A DNA stretch of 43,176 nt from an uncultured Clostridia bacterium (GTDB lineage Bacteria > Bacillota > Clostridia > Oscillospirales > Oscillospiraceae): assembly GCA_937894515.1 (NCBI GenBank), contig CALCRH010000092.1:1-43176 (forward strand), in the 5' to 3' direction. A model generated the notes under the pieces. That model did not search any database, was not told the DNA's origin, and saw only the letters and a list, made by a program, of their open reading frames with translations. Below, one piece after another: positions 21,037 through 29,800 of the stretch (its first letter is position 1; each line of letters begins with the position of its first letter). A program made the position numbers and the translations under genes.

Positions 21037-21066
21037 AAAGGGCATCGGGTTATTCACCCGACGCCC
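21037..21066 (-). terminator. Terminator at the end of the late block
   Basis: GGGCGTCGGGT (21066-21056, read on the minus strand) pairs with ACCCGATGCCC (21050-21040), followed by TTTC. It overlaps the stop codon of the last late gene. Confidence 0.78.
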
Positions 21067-21356
21067 AGCAGCTCTTCGATCCACTCATGCTTCCGGATAT
21101 ATTCCCGGTGAGCTTTGTCCCATCCATCCTTCATTTCGGAAGTCGGGTTGTAGTGTTCCTCGAGCTTTTCAATTTCTGCGACCGCCCTGTCATGCAGCAC
21201 GGTCGCATGTCTAACCTCGTCCTCTGCCATGAGCTTGACTTTTTCAGCCCAGGCATAGTCACCGTCAGCCTTGGCCTGGATGTGGCACTCTGCATAGTAC
21301 TCTGCGCAGCACAGCTCCCTGTGGATCTGGTCTGCAATTCTTTTGATACGTTCCAT
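21054..21356 (-). CDS. Small helical protein, ferritin-like-bundle type
   Basis: This 100-residue protein is almost all helix. It includes LCCAEYYAECHIQAKADGDY and WAEKVKLMAEDEVRHATVLH, where the E-x2-Y and E-x2-H spacing recalls ferritin-like proteins, and an EEHYNPTSEMKDGWDKAHRE segment. Homologous small proteins occur at the end of structural clusters in gut Bacillota phages as I recall them. Function unknown. It starts one base after the preceding stop. Confidence 0.7.
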   Translation of the reverse strand: MERIKRIADQIHRELCCAEYYAECHIQAKADGDYAWAEKVKLMAEDEVRHATVLHDRAVAEIEKLEEHYNPTSEMKDGWDKAHREYIRKHEWIEELLGVG

Positions 21357-21357
21357 C

Positions 21358-21678
21358 TTACGCCCTCCTGATATAGTCGTACAAGGAATCAACGTCGCTC
21401 CGGTCAAGTCGGAATCCCATGATGTCAATGCTGCCACAATGCTGCATGGCAGCTGCAGCTCTGTCCCTCACAGCTTCCAGGTCAATTAGGCCATCCGGTG
21501 ATATGAGACCTTCCGCAAGCGGCGATTCCCTCAGGCCTGCTATCTTGCCCTTGACGATATTCGACAAAGAAGGCAGGAAAAAGTATGCGCCGAACTGCCC
21601 GATGCCGCTTGCCTTCTGGGCGATCTCATGCTCATAGTATGCCGTGATCCCGTTCTGGAACTGATCTAGTGTCACCAT
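21358..21678 (-). CDS. Hypothetical late protein
   Basis: This 106-residue helical protein includes FQNGITAYYEHEIAQKASGI and a Gly-containing hydrophobic stretch (GQFGAYFFLPSLSNIVKGKI). It shares the late-block tail with virion-like proteins and is coupled to the gene after it. I recognise no family; it may be a virion or assembly protein. Confidence 0.68.
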   Translation of the reverse strand: MVTLDQFQNGITAYYEHEIAQKASGIGQFGAYFFLPSLSNIVKGKIAGLRESPLAEGLISPDGLIDLEAVRDRAAAAMQHCGSIDIMGFRLDRSDVDSLYDYIRRA

Positions 21679-21690
21679 GGTATCCCCTCC

Positions 21691-22155
21691 TTACCCGTTG
21701 ACGCAGGAATCGACGATGACGTTGGACTTGCCGCCGGTAATGGCGGTGCCGCTCAATCTGATCTGCAGGCTCATGGGGCAGTTAGTGGAGCAGGAAGCGC
21801 AGTTCGCAAACACCCGTACTTCCTTTGCCAAGGAAATGTTATAGGTGCCTGTAGCGCCTGCTGTGGTCGTCACAGAGTACAGCTCATTGCCATTGGCAAG
21901 CAGCGTCAGGGTGATCGGTGCAGCGGAGCTGCCGACGGTCACATCAACGGAAGCATTATACAGGACCTTGTAGTAGCCCTTGCTGGTCAGCTGGATGGTG
22001 TCTGCACCGGAGGTGATGATATCAAACGGTACACCGGAGCCGGTGCTTGTGGAGATCCGTCTGGTTACGTTTCCAAGCGGCATGAGAGAGTTAACAGAAA
22101 CAGCGCCTACGCTGTTGTTCTGCAGCTCGATGATTCTATAGTTTTGACAAGCCAT
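21691..22155 (-). CDS. Beta-rich accessory virion protein (jelly-roll-like)
   Basis: This 154-residue protein is rich in Ser, Thr, Val and Gly with alternating beta strands (FDIITSGADTIQLTSKGYYK, ITLTLLANGNELYSVTTTAG). It has four cysteines near FANCASCSTNCPMS. The profile is like jelly-roll decoration or fibre-tip proteins and TNF/C1q-like spore and phage proteins. AAAGGAGG lies upstream of ATG 22155. A capsid or fibre decoration role is likely but not shown. Confidence 0.72.
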   Translation of the reverse strand: MACQNYRIIELQNNSVGAVSVNSLMPLGNVTRRISTSTGSGVPFDIITSGADTIQLTSKGYYKVLYNASVDVTVGSSAAPITLTLLANGNELYSVTTTAGATGTYNISLAKEVRVFANCASCSTNCPMSLQIRLSGTAITGGKSNVIVDSCVNG

Positions 22156-22202
22156 GTTAGTTCCTCCTTTTAAGGAAGGGGTGCGATTGCACCCCCATCG
22201 TG

Positions 22203-22697
22203 TTAAACGTTGTTTCCGCAGCCACTATTGCAGCCGCAGCCGAAGTTGCAGATTGCATTCTGAGGGACAGCGGTACGGGTGATCTGAGCCACCAGGTTGG
22301 CGGTATTGTTTGCCTTGCCATCCAGAGCGGTGATTGCATCGGACATCTGGGCATTGACGACCATCTGGTCGGTCCACTTAGCAGCCTGGGCATCCTTGAT
22401 GTCATTCAGGCGGCCTGCCAGCTCCTTGTAGATCTCGATGCCATACTGCTTGGCATCCTCACGGACAGCGTCGGCGTACTTCTCGCTCTTCAGCTGAGCG
22501 ATCTCAGCGTCCTTTGCTGCCAGTTTCTGCACATCCTCGATGTCATGCATGGTAGCGTTGTGAGCCTCGAATGCATAACCGTTATTTGCCAGCAGCGGAG
22601 TACCGCCTGCCAGCATGCCGGTAGCACCAAGACCACCGAGCACGGTGCCGATAATGCCGAGGGCGGTAGTGCCCCGGCCTGCTACATATTCTGCCAT
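22203..22697 (-). CDS. Accessory virion protein with N-terminal Gly-rich hydrophobic segment and Cys-rich tail
   Basis: This 164-residue protein begins MAEYVAGRGTTALGIIGTVL and GGLGATGMLAGG. A long helix follows (DIEDVQKLAAKDAEIAQLKS, YADAVREDAKQYGIEIYKEL), and it ends CNFGCGCNSGCGNNV. Proteins of this form, with a Cys/Gly/Asn tail, occur among structural genes of gut Bacillota phages. The coiled helix suggests a trimeric fibre or spike. ATG 22697 follows GGAGGAAAAAACA; the longer frame is not needed. Confidence 0.75.
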   Translation of the reverse strand: MAEYVAGRGTTALGIIGTVLGGLGATGMLAGGTPLLANNGYAFEAHNATMHDIEDVQKLAAKDAEIAQLKSEKYADAVREDAKQYGIEIYKELAGRLNDIKDAQAAKWTDQMVVNAQMSDAITALDGKANNTANLVAQITRTAVPQNAICNFGCGCNSGCGNNV

Positions 22698-22790
22698 TGT
22701 TTTTTCCTCCAAAGAAAGTAGTATCACGGGCCCTGTGATCTGTTTTCATGGTAGTTCTTTCTGGAAGAAATTACTCGACAAAAAGGGTAC

Positions 22791-22823
22791 AAAAAACCAC
22801 ATCCCGGTATACGGAATGTGGTT
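22791..22823 (-). terminator. Terminator after the 87-residue protein gene
   Basis: On the minus strand AACCACAT...CC pairs with GG...ATGTGGTT around a TATA-containing loop, followed by TTTTTTG. The stem has one internal mismatch. The 142-base gap 22698-22839 otherwise holds the leader of the next gene; I see no sure promoter. Confidence 0.8.
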
Positions 22824-22839
22824 AAAAACTATATGGTTT

Positions 22840-23103
22840 TTAGAGCTTTTCCAGATACATCTTCTTAAAGTTGATGCAGTCAAAGATGGCGATTGCGACC
22901 TTCATTCGGATGCGCCTCTCGATGGGCTTGTAGCTTGTCTCTGTCAGGCCGTTGTCTGCCATGACATCCAGGTCCCCTTCACCATGATGCCAGGCCATGA
23001 AGATGTCGTGCTCAGTCTGGTTGAGGCCAGCACAGAGCGCAACAAAATCGGCCTGCTCGTCAGTACCAAGTTGGTACACTTCATTCTTCAGCGCCTGATT
23101 CAT
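22840..23103 (-). CDS. Hypothetical HTH-like regulator
   Basis: This 87-residue protein reads NEVYQLGTDEQADFVALCAG and then LNQTEHDIFMAWHHGEGDLD, MADNGLTETSYKPIERRIRM. The layout resembles a sigma-70 region 4 or phage HTH (a helix, DLDVMADNGLTETSY turn, then the basic recognition helix KPIERRIR). It could be a late regulator. Its ribosome site is weak, and its ATG overlaps the TGA of a 13-codon ORF, so translation may depend on that ORF. Confidence 0.65.
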   Translation of the reverse strand: MNQALKNEVYQLGTDEQADFVALCAGLNQTEHDIFMAWHHGEGDLDVMADNGLTETSYKPIERRIRMKVAIAIFDCINFKKMYLEKL

Positions 23104-23141
23104 TCGTGCTCACGACCCTTCAGGAATTCGATAATATCCAT
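23100..23141 (-). CDS. Possible 13-residue leader ORF coupled to the next gene
   Basis: MDIIEFLKGREHE starts at 23141 with GAGGTGTGCT in front, 9 bases after the stop of the 427-residue gene. It ends in an ATGA overlap with the 87-residue protein gene. It may exist to bring ribosomes to a start that lacks a good site. Confidence 0.4.
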   Translation of the reverse strand: MDIIEFLKGREHE

Positions 23142-23149
23142 AGCACACC

Positions 23150-24433
23150 TCAAGAGAACTTGACAGCCAGGTACTTATAGGTACCTGCTCTCCAGTAGTA
23201 GCTGGAGCTGTTGGACGCAAGCTGGAACGTCGATGCGGTCATGTTGCTAACACCATAGGATGTGCTGTTAGAGTTCTGGATGGTGACCGTGCTGGTCGAG
23301 TTGCCATGGTAAAAACAATACAGATTATATCCCGAACGCCAGCCGAATGTGCCCCCGCTCGTTCCACGGATAGCTGCCAGCATAGAATAAGTGGTAGCCA
23401 CATTGTCTGTTGCGTAGACAATCATCAGATCTGGAACAACGCCAAGACTGTGATTAAATGTCTGCCGTGATGTTGTAAACGCTGTATTGACAACCACATC
23501 ACCGAATGCGAACGCCGAAATCCCGGAAGGAAGTCCACCGCCGCCTCCAGCCACATTGACTATCAGCTGCGCCAAATTGGTCACATCGTAGGTTCCGTTT
23601 GCTGTTTTGGTTTCGGAGCCAGAAACCAGTTCCGATGCAGATACAGTTACCGCTGTTCCGGTCTTGGTGCCGCCTGTGATATAGCCGGTTGTGTTGGTCA
23701 CACTAGGAGTCACGGAAATGCTGTGATTGCTGACAGACCCTTTTGTTGCGCTCGGAGTGCCAGCCGTACCAGATGCAACAGATTTGGATGCAGAGGCCGC
23801 ATAGTAGCCAGCAGGGGCAGTAACTGTTGCACCGCTTGCAGACAGGTCTGTGGAGGATTTCTTGGCAACGGCAGAACCAACGTAGGTGTTGCTGATTGCT
23901 CCGACCTTAACGGCTCCTGTGGTGTAAACGCCAGATGCAACCGCTGTCTGCTCGGATTCTGTGGGGGTCACAGTTGCAGCAGCTTTCCGTGTGACAGCAG
24001 AGCCGACATAGGTGCTGGATACTGCGCCGACCTTGACTGCTCCTGTGGTGTATACCCCGGAAGCTACAGCTGTCTGCTCCGATTCCGTAGGGCTGACAGT
24101 CTTAGCTGCCTGCCGGGTGACGGAGGATCCGACAAAGGTCTTGCTGATTGCAGCAACCGCAACGGAGGACAGGCCGTCATACCCTGCGTCCGCTGTCACG
24201 GTCTGCTCGGATTCTGTAGGAGATACGCTCTTGCTCTGTAGGACAGGGTCGGACCCGGTCGGAACATTTACAGAAACCTTTTCAAAACCGGTTACGGTTT
24301 CCTCTCCGTTTTTCGTAATGTTCTTAGTGCCAACGCAATCATGGTAGGTTGCTGTGCCGCCGCCTGTGATGGGGAGCTCAATTGCAGGGACAGACGGGTA
24401 GCTGGCTCCTGCTACAGTTATATTTTTCGCCAT
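23150..24433 (-). CDS. Large accessory virion protein with three ~42-residue repeats
   Basis: This 427-residue protein has an N-terminal domain (MAKNITVAGASYPSVPAIEL and TGGGTATYHDC) like that of the next upstream protein (24445-24855), probably a shared virion anchor. Three repeats of about 42 residues follow (about 69-196), each with the core PTESEQT and ending in Y/F-VGS-V-K/R. Then come a Ser/Thr-rich stalk, a Gly-rich hinge (AGGGGGLPSGIS) and a beta-rich C-terminal domain (FTTSRQTFNHSLGVVPDLMI ... YYWRAGTYKYLAVKFS). That last domain has the look of phage head- or tail-spike ligand-binding domains. It may bind surface glycans or mucus; this is inference. Confidence 0.8.
   Translation of the reverse strand: MAKNITVAGASYPSVPAIELPITGGGTATYHDCVGTKNITKNGEETVTGFEKVSVNVPTGSDPVLQSKSVSPTESEQTVTADAGYDGLSSVAVAAISKTFVGSSVTRQAAKTVSPTESEQTAVASGVYTTGAVKVGAVSSTYVGSAVTRKAAATVTPTESEQTAVASGVYTTGAVKVGAISNTYVGSAVAKKSSTDLSASGATVTAPAGYYAASASKSVASGTAGTPSATKGSVSNHSISVTPSVTNTTGYITGGTKTGTAVTVSASELVSGSETKTANGTYDVTNLAQLIVNVAGGGGGLPSGISAFAFGDVVVNTAFTTSRQTFNHSLGVVPDLMIVYATDNVATTYSMLAAIRGTSGGTFGWRSGYNLYCFYHGNSTSTVTIQNSNSTSYGVSNMTASTFQLASNSSSYYWRAGTYKYLAVKFS
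23848..24229 (-). repeat. Three ~126-bp in-frame repeats in the 427-residue protein gene
   Basis: Each unit encodes S/T-V-x-PTESEQT...VGS-V-K/R-xA. Units 2 and 3 are closest (both include AVASGVYTTGAVKVGA), which implies recent duplication, while unit 1 is more divergent. Unit number could differ between related phages. Confidence 0.85.
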
Positions 24434-24444
24434 AAAAGCACCCC

Positions 24445-24855
24445 TTAGGAGATGCGGAGCACCTTGGTGGACGAGTCCTGCACAATGGTTGCAGAGGTCA
24501 GATCACCGTCTACGCCCAGAATCGAAACACCTTTGCGAATGTTTCCGGGGATGAGCGCATTCTGGGAAGCAGCTGCGATTTTAACTGTGGATCCGGTTCC
24601 GTGGATACCGGCAGGAATGCTAATCTCCTGTGCTTTTGCTGTGATGCTTTCGGTAAACTGTCCGACTGTAGCCAGGTTGCCCTGGACAGAGCCGTTAGCA
24701 CCGAAGGCCGTCTTACCGGTTCGAAGATCGTTTGCGGTCAGGTTCGCAGCGCTGGTATCGTAGAAGGTAGCGTCACCGCTGCCGTCTGCCTTGGGAATAT
24801 CAACCTGAGGCGTGGACGAATAGGTTACGCCGTTGATGATAACATTCTTAGCCAT
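24445..24855 (-). CDS. Small accessory virion protein sharing an anchor domain with the 427-residue protein
   Basis: This 136-residue protein starts MAKNVIINGVTYSSTPQVDI and then DGSGDATFYDTSAANLTAND and LRTGKTAFGANGSVQGNL. The N-terminal part pairs with that of the following gene (MAKN-x-V-x-G-x-Y-S-x-P-x-x-x-P, then G-x-T/A-x-Y-D/C). The repeated Gly/Asn turns suggest a beta-helix or decoration fold. It may be a capsid decoration protein. A GGAGATAAG site precedes the ATG. Confidence 0.75.
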   Translation of the reverse strand: MAKNVIINGVTYSSTPQVDIPKADGSGDATFYDTSAANLTANDLRTGKTAFGANGSVQGNLATVGQFTESITAKAQEISIPAGIHGTGSTVKIAAASQNALIPGNIRKGVSILGVDGDLTSATIVQDSSTKVLRIS

Positions 24856-24869
24856 GGTTTCTTATCTCC

Positions 24870-25136
24870 TTAAACAATTCTGATTCTGGACCCGTCATAC
24901 TCAATGCGGCCCCAGTTGCTGGGGATCGGATTGATTTTGATATCCTTAAACAGGACATGCTCAGTTGTGCGCAGGATCTGCGCCTCCTGAGTCGGTGTGA
25001 TTTCCGCTGCACCCGTGTAGGTTGGGTAGATATTCTGCGGGATGATTCTCGTATCAGGAATCGTGACGGCAGTTTTGCCATCGTGGATCACAGAAACACG
25101 GACGGGTTCATGGTTCAGGATTCTGACCTCAATCAT
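24870..25136 (-). CDS. Hypothetical virion-associated protein
   Basis: This 88-residue, beta-rich protein contains RVSVIHDGKTAVTIPDTRII and ends DIKINPIPSNWGRIEYDGSR. The IKINPIPSN(W/Y)G ending is one I know from small structural proteins of gut phages. It starts within the end of the upstream gene (GTGGATGATTGAGG). It may be part of the same virion accessory as its neighbours. Confidence 0.7.
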   Translation of the reverse strand: MIEVRILNHEPVRVSVIHDGKTAVTIPDTRIIPQNIYPTYTGAAEITPTQEAQILRTTEHVLFKDIKINPIPSNWGRIEYDGSRIRIV

Positions 25137-25455
25137 CCACGATCACTTCCTCTCTGCGGAACAGAGAATCGGACATAATGAGTTCCACCTTTTCTGTTTC
25201 CGGGTTGAAAATCGTGTCCTTGATCTTCACGAACGTATCCATATACATCGGTTCGCCCGGGACAAAAATAAGCGTGTCCGCTGCTTTCCAGATGCAGCTC
25301 ACGATATTCCCCTTGACATAGCATCTTGTACCGTCGGAAGTGTCGAACAGCAGACGGCGGTGCCCCTGTTCAAAAACGACCTTAACGCTTTCGATATCCT
25401 CGGGGGCAATGCTGAGAAGTTCAAACTGAAACAGAAAATTGTTAAGCCTTTTCAT
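25129..25455 (-). CDS. Hypothetical late protein
   Basis: This 108-residue protein has alternating strands (VKVVFEQGHRRLLFDTSDGT, CYVKGNIVSCIWKAADTLIF) and an acidic end. I know no family. It lies between the holin genes and the virion-like set, with a clear AAGGAGGTGCAGC site, and overlaps the gene after it by 8 bases. Confidence 0.68.
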   Translation of the reverse strand: MKRLNNFLFQFELLSIAPEDIESVKVVFEQGHRRLLFDTSDGTRCYVKGNIVSCIWKAADTLIFVPGEPMYMDTFVKIKDTIFNPETEKVELIMSDSLFRREEVIVDD

Positions 25456-25485
25456 GCTGCACCTCCTTGCCGGTTATCTTTGCGA

Positions 25486-25758
25486 TTATTCGACCAGCTG
25501 CTTTACTGCCTGATCAAAGCCGGTTGCGGCAAGTCCGCTTGCCGCGCCGATGGCGGCTGCGGTCAGGTAGTCAGCTGCGGGAAAATCGGGGACCCGGAGC
25601 ATCAGCGCAACGATGCCAAGCACAGCGCCGACGATGCCGCAGACAATGGGGATCCACTTGTTATCCAGCTTGGATGCGCTGACGATCATGCCGCACAGGT
25701 AGCACAGCACAGTAACAGAGGCAACGGTCACGATGCCCAAAGTAGAAAAGATTGCCAT
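25486..25758 (-). CDS. Phage holin
   Basis: This 90-residue protein has three hydrophobic segments (about residues 3-24, 33-54 and 62-80: LGIVTVASVTVLCYLCGMIV, IPIVCGIVGAVLGIVALMLR, YLTAAAIGAASGLAATGFDQ). This is the form of Bacillota phage holins that open the membrane for the endolysin. It sits two genes after the endolysin. A strong AAGGAGG site lies in front. Confidence 0.85.
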   Translation of the reverse strand: MAIFSTLGIVTVASVTVLCYLCGMIVSASKLDNKWIPIVCGIVGAVLGIVALMLRVPDFPAADYLTAAAIGAASGLAATGFDQAVKQLVE

Positions 25759-25770
25759 AATAATTCCTCC

Positions 25771-26076
25771 TTATTTGTGGAGAGGCAGTTTCTTGACCTC
25801 TTCCATGATTCGCTTTGCGGATCCGTTGCCGCCCAAAGCAGCATACGGAACGTACAGATATTCGTAAAGATTTTCGTATTCGTCAGCCGTCACATATCCT
25901 CTGTTGATATAAGATACGCCAAGGCTGATGATGCGGTCATGCGCCAAGCCTACCAGCATCTGTGTCTTGTTGTCATGTTTCTCCCGCCTCCCGCTGATAA
26001 AGCTCCACAGCCCTGTGGAGCCCAACAGCGCAAGGATCACAGAAACAATAACCTGTCCCCATTGGATCTTTTCCAT
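25771..26076 (-). CDS. Holin-like / lysis-associated membrane protein
   Basis: This 101-residue protein has one N-terminal membrane span (WGQVIVSVILALLGSTGLWS) and then a basic RREKHD turn. The soluble domain has LVGLAHDRIISLGVSYINRG and ENLYEYLYVPYAALGGNGSA. This type is common between endolysin and holin in Clostridia phages, where its exact role (second holin or spanin-like partner) is unclear. Its start touches the endolysin stop. Confidence 0.78.
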   Translation of the reverse strand: MEKIQWGQVIVSVILALLGSTGLWSFISGRREKHDNKTQMLVGLAHDRIISLGVSYINRGYVTADEYENLYEYLYVPYAALGGNGSAKRIMEEVKKLPLHK

Positions 26077-26754
26077 TCACTTCACCCCCAGTCCAAGCAA
26101 GGATGCCCATGTCTGGGGGCCTACCACGCCGTCGGCATCAAGCCCATGTGCGGTCTGGAAGGCGATAACTGCCGCTTTTGTCTGCTGCCCGAAAATACCG
26201 TCTGCGACGATTCCCAGAAGCTTCTGGATTGCCGTCACGCTGGCGTTGTTCGACCCTGCGGATAATGTCGGCAGGCCGGTTGCTGTGGCAACGCTTTCCG
26301 TTTTGGAAACTGTTGCGATAGGAAGGTAAATAAATCCCTGGAAGGTATACGCACTTCCCTGCCCCCAGTTTCCATCCTTCATCCGGGTCTTTCTCCACCA
26401 TGGAGGGCTGCTTTTCCACCCGGATTCCGATGTGATGATGGAGCCGTCTGCATTGATCTGCTCCACCACCGCCACATGTCCTGCGCCGTCGGAGGAATCA
26501 CCGGGCTTTCCTTTTGCCCAGCATGCGATGGCTCCCTGCATCGGTGCTTGTCCGCGCTGGTATCCGTCGTTGAAGCCGTACCAGTTCTCTGCGTTTCCTG
26601 TGCTGAGCTTTGGCTTTGTCTTCATGATTTCGTAAGCTCTGCCCCAGGCATAGCAGGCGCAGTTGGGCATCCCGTAGCCGGAGATATAAAAAGGGTTCAG
26701 CGATTTATAATACGGCAGGTCGCCGGGAGTCGTTGTTCTCTGGGAAAATGTCAT
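26077..26754 (-). CDS. Endolysin: CHAP amidase/peptidase with peptidoglycan-binding domain
   Basis: This 225-residue enzyme cuts the host wall at lysis. The N-terminal CHAP domain has the likely nucleophile Cys32 (PNCACYAWGRAYE) and His93 (GAGHVAVVEQI). The C-terminal peptidoglycan-binding_1 domain (about 160-224) reads VTAIQKLLGIVADGIFGQQT, then HGLDADGVVGPQTWASLLGL. No signal peptide is seen, so it depends on the holins. ATG 26754 follows GGAGGTGATCAC; the longer frame runs through a terminator and is not used. Confidence 0.93.
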   Translation of the reverse strand: MTFSQRTTTPGDLPYYKSLNPFYISGYGMPNCACYAWGRAYEIMKTKPKLSTGNAENWYGFNDGYQRGQAPMQGAIACWAKGKPGDSSDGAGHVAVVEQINADGSIITSESGWKSSPPWWRKTRMKDGNWGQGSAYTFQGFIYLPIATVSKTESVATATGLPTLSAGSNNASVTAIQKLLGIVADGIFGQQTKAAVIAFQTAHGLDADGVVGPQTWASLLGLGVK

Positions 26755-26784
26755 GTGATCACCTCCGTTTTCCCGGATTGTATC

Positions 26785-26815
26785 AAAAAAGGGTGAGGCT
26801 CTAAAAGCCCCACCC
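26785..26815 (-). terminator. Terminator between the giant ejection protein and the lysis genes
   Basis: Read on the minus strand, GGGTGGGGCT pairs with AGCCTCACCC (one G-T pair), followed by TTTTTT. It lies within 40 bases of the giant gene's stop. Lysis genes must therefore be reached by read-through, antitermination or their own promoter, which I could not place. Confidence 0.88.
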
Positions 26816-26824
26816 CCTCTTGTT

Positions 26825-29800
26825 TTACTCCCACGGAGTACCTGCGAATTTATAGCCTTCGCCTTCAACGGCGATAAACCGATACGCCTCTTTCTGCTCG
26901 GATTTCGGGAAATTCTGAAGGATAAAGTTGACGGTTGCTTCCTTTGTCTGTCTGCCGCTGGGTCCTTTTACACCTTCGTTTATGAAGATGTAGTCTGCGT
27001 AGCTGTAGCCGTTGTCCAGGTAGCTCTTGATTTTGTTATGAGCGCTGCTCATTGCGTGGCCTTCCACAACCTGAGACTTTGCATAAGCATTTGCAAATTT
27101 ATAGAGTGTGTCAATGGCGCTTGCCTTGTCCGCATCGCTCATAGTCTCATAGACATCGCTGTTCATAAGATCGTTCAAAAGATCATACTTTGCCTTGCCT
27201 GCAATTTCTCGGTATGCGATCAGCTCCTCCGCCGTCAGCACATGGTCATCGATGGAGGTATCACTCGGCATGCTCGGATACACGCTGGTATTTCCTGCAT
27301 CATACAGCCTCTGAAGTTCGTCGTCCCACGGAGCAGATCTGTCTGTTCCGATATAACCGGGAGATACCACATTGCTGAAGACTCTGGTTCCCACATTGCC
27401 GGTGGACTGCCGTCTGCCATAGGCATCGATATAGGGAATCTGGTTGTACTCGATGCCGGGGATCTTGTTCGCTGCCTTTGCAATGGTGTACTGCGTATCT
27501 TTGGAGAACTGAGAGTTCGGGTTCGTGTAGGTCGTCTCCCGCTCGGTCTCTCCGATGCGCTCGATCTGCCCGAATACGGTCGGCAATCCTTGCAGCAGAT
27601 AACTGGAAATCGCGCTTGTGACAATCGAATACAGTTTCTTATCGCTGTAAGAAATGTTGTCCAGCATATCGTTCAGACCGCTCAGCATGGACATCTCCAG
27701 AAGCGGGTTGCTGATTCTGCTGAATGCCTCCAGAATATCCTTTATCTGCGCTTTCTCTCCGTTCGGCTTGGTGAACGCATTGTAGATCTCCGCGCCGACA
27801 AACATCGGAATTACTTCCGGTGCCAGCCAGTCGATGGTATAACTGTGGTCACCGATCACAAGCGCATAGCTCTGCTCGCCTCTCAGCGTGTCGAACTTCT
27901 TCTGCTTGTCGTCGTCATCGTCTCCGGGCTTGATCAGCCCCATGCTCATCAGCAATGCGCCAAGTCCCAGAAGTGCAGAGCCTGTGAGACCTTCTGCGAG
28001 AGCATCAATCGCCTGTGCCGCGTCCACCTTGCCGTGCTTCACGCCATAGGTCATTTCCGCAATGCCGTTGACAAGTCCGACAGGAGAGTATTCAACCGCT
28101 CTGAGAAGGATGTTTGCAGGTGTCCGCTTGAAGGGAAGCACGCCCTCCACGATCACACCGGCTGCCCTCGCCACTTTGTTTTTGCTGTTTTTAATATTGC
28201 CGATGCTTGCCACGAAATCAGAGAACTGATTCATGTCATTGTAGGTTGCCTTCAGGGCTTCCTGCATGGCGTAGGTTCTGGCAGAATCCATAAATTCCGG
28301 GCTGACTTCGCCGTTCTCGATCATCGCAGCGGTGACGGAATTGGCCTTCATATACTGCGCAAATGCAGAAGAGTAGGTGCTCTTTTTGAACACAGTATCT
28401 TCCCATCCCAGCAGGTCGCTGTTCATTTCCGCAGCTTTGCTCAGCCATCTCCAGACAGCCTTGTCTGCGCCGAATGCCGGACGCAGCCGCTCGATCTTGG
28501 AAATGGAATCGCCGCTCTTCATGTTCTCCGTTTCAAACAGATCCGCTGCGGTTTTGAAATCGGCCTTGCCGATGTTCCGCAGAGCTTTGTCCTCTGCGCT
28601 CAGCGTCAGAAGCGCCTTGTCCCGCCGTTCGCCGGGATGCGCCGCCTGCCATGCTTCCTCCGTAATCGCTGCCACGGTGTCCTTCAGCGCCCTCACAGGC
28701 ACAAAGCCAACGTTACCGACTACGTTTCGCACATGGGTTCTGAGGTTGCCCAGCATACTGAGGTACCTCCATGCGTTCCACTTGTTCACAAAGGTGTTCG
28801 GCAGCTTGTTCGCAATGTCCTGGAACAAGGCTTTTTCTGCCGCCCGGATATTCTCCTCACCCGTTGCGTTCAGATAATCCTGCACCAGCTGGGATGCCAT
28901 ATCGATCTGCGGGGCCTTGTCACCGTACCGCTCGTTGAGGTCGTCCTGCAATACATCCAGCTGCCGCTGAATGGCATACAGTCTGTTCTCCGGGGACAGC
29001 TGCTTCAGCACCCGCACAGCCTGCACCACCTGCGCAGAATTGCGGACGGTGGTTGTGATATCGGAGAGGATCCGCACCGCCGTCCGGGTGTCGCCCTGGT
29101 TCACAGCGTTGTTGTAGAGCATGAAGCCCTGCGTGATAAGATCCTTGCCCGGGAATCTGGTCTTGCCAATGTCCCGGCTCCAGTCGCTCAGCGCATCGTC
29201 CCAGCCCTTTCTCTTAATGGTGGTTTCTGCTCTTGCTTTGGACGCCTCGTCCGTAATGGGCAAATAACTGAATTCGCCTTCAATGGCTCGCTTCTCAATC
29301 TCTGCTGCCATCTCGTCTGTGGTCGCTGCTGCCTCTGCAAAGGTTCTTACAGTCTGAGATACCCGGTTGTCCTTATTGGTCTGCTTCGGGATGCTCACCG
29401 CACGGGATGGCTTCTCACCCACATCAATGGAGCCGTACTTTTCAATAAGCTCCGTCTTTGCTCTTTGTGTGACATTGGTAAGCAGATCAACGTGGGCGAT
29501 GTTCCACAACTGCTTGTTGAGGTTGCTGAGCCGTGCATCGTATACCTGAAGCTGGCTTCTCTCCGCCGGGGAAATGGTAGGCTTTGAGCGGATGGTATCC
29601 ATCTTCTGCTGAATGTCCTCGATCTTGGAAAGCTGCTTCTGGAAGATCTTCATGGAGTTGCGCTCCGGCACGGAAAGCTCCGTGTTCGTCACGCCGTCTG
29701 CGACCTTCTTCAGCACCGCAATATCCGTGATCTGCGTGGGGTTGATGTCCGTGGAGGCAATGTCCTCGATGCCTTTTATGGAACGATTGATGTTTTTGTC

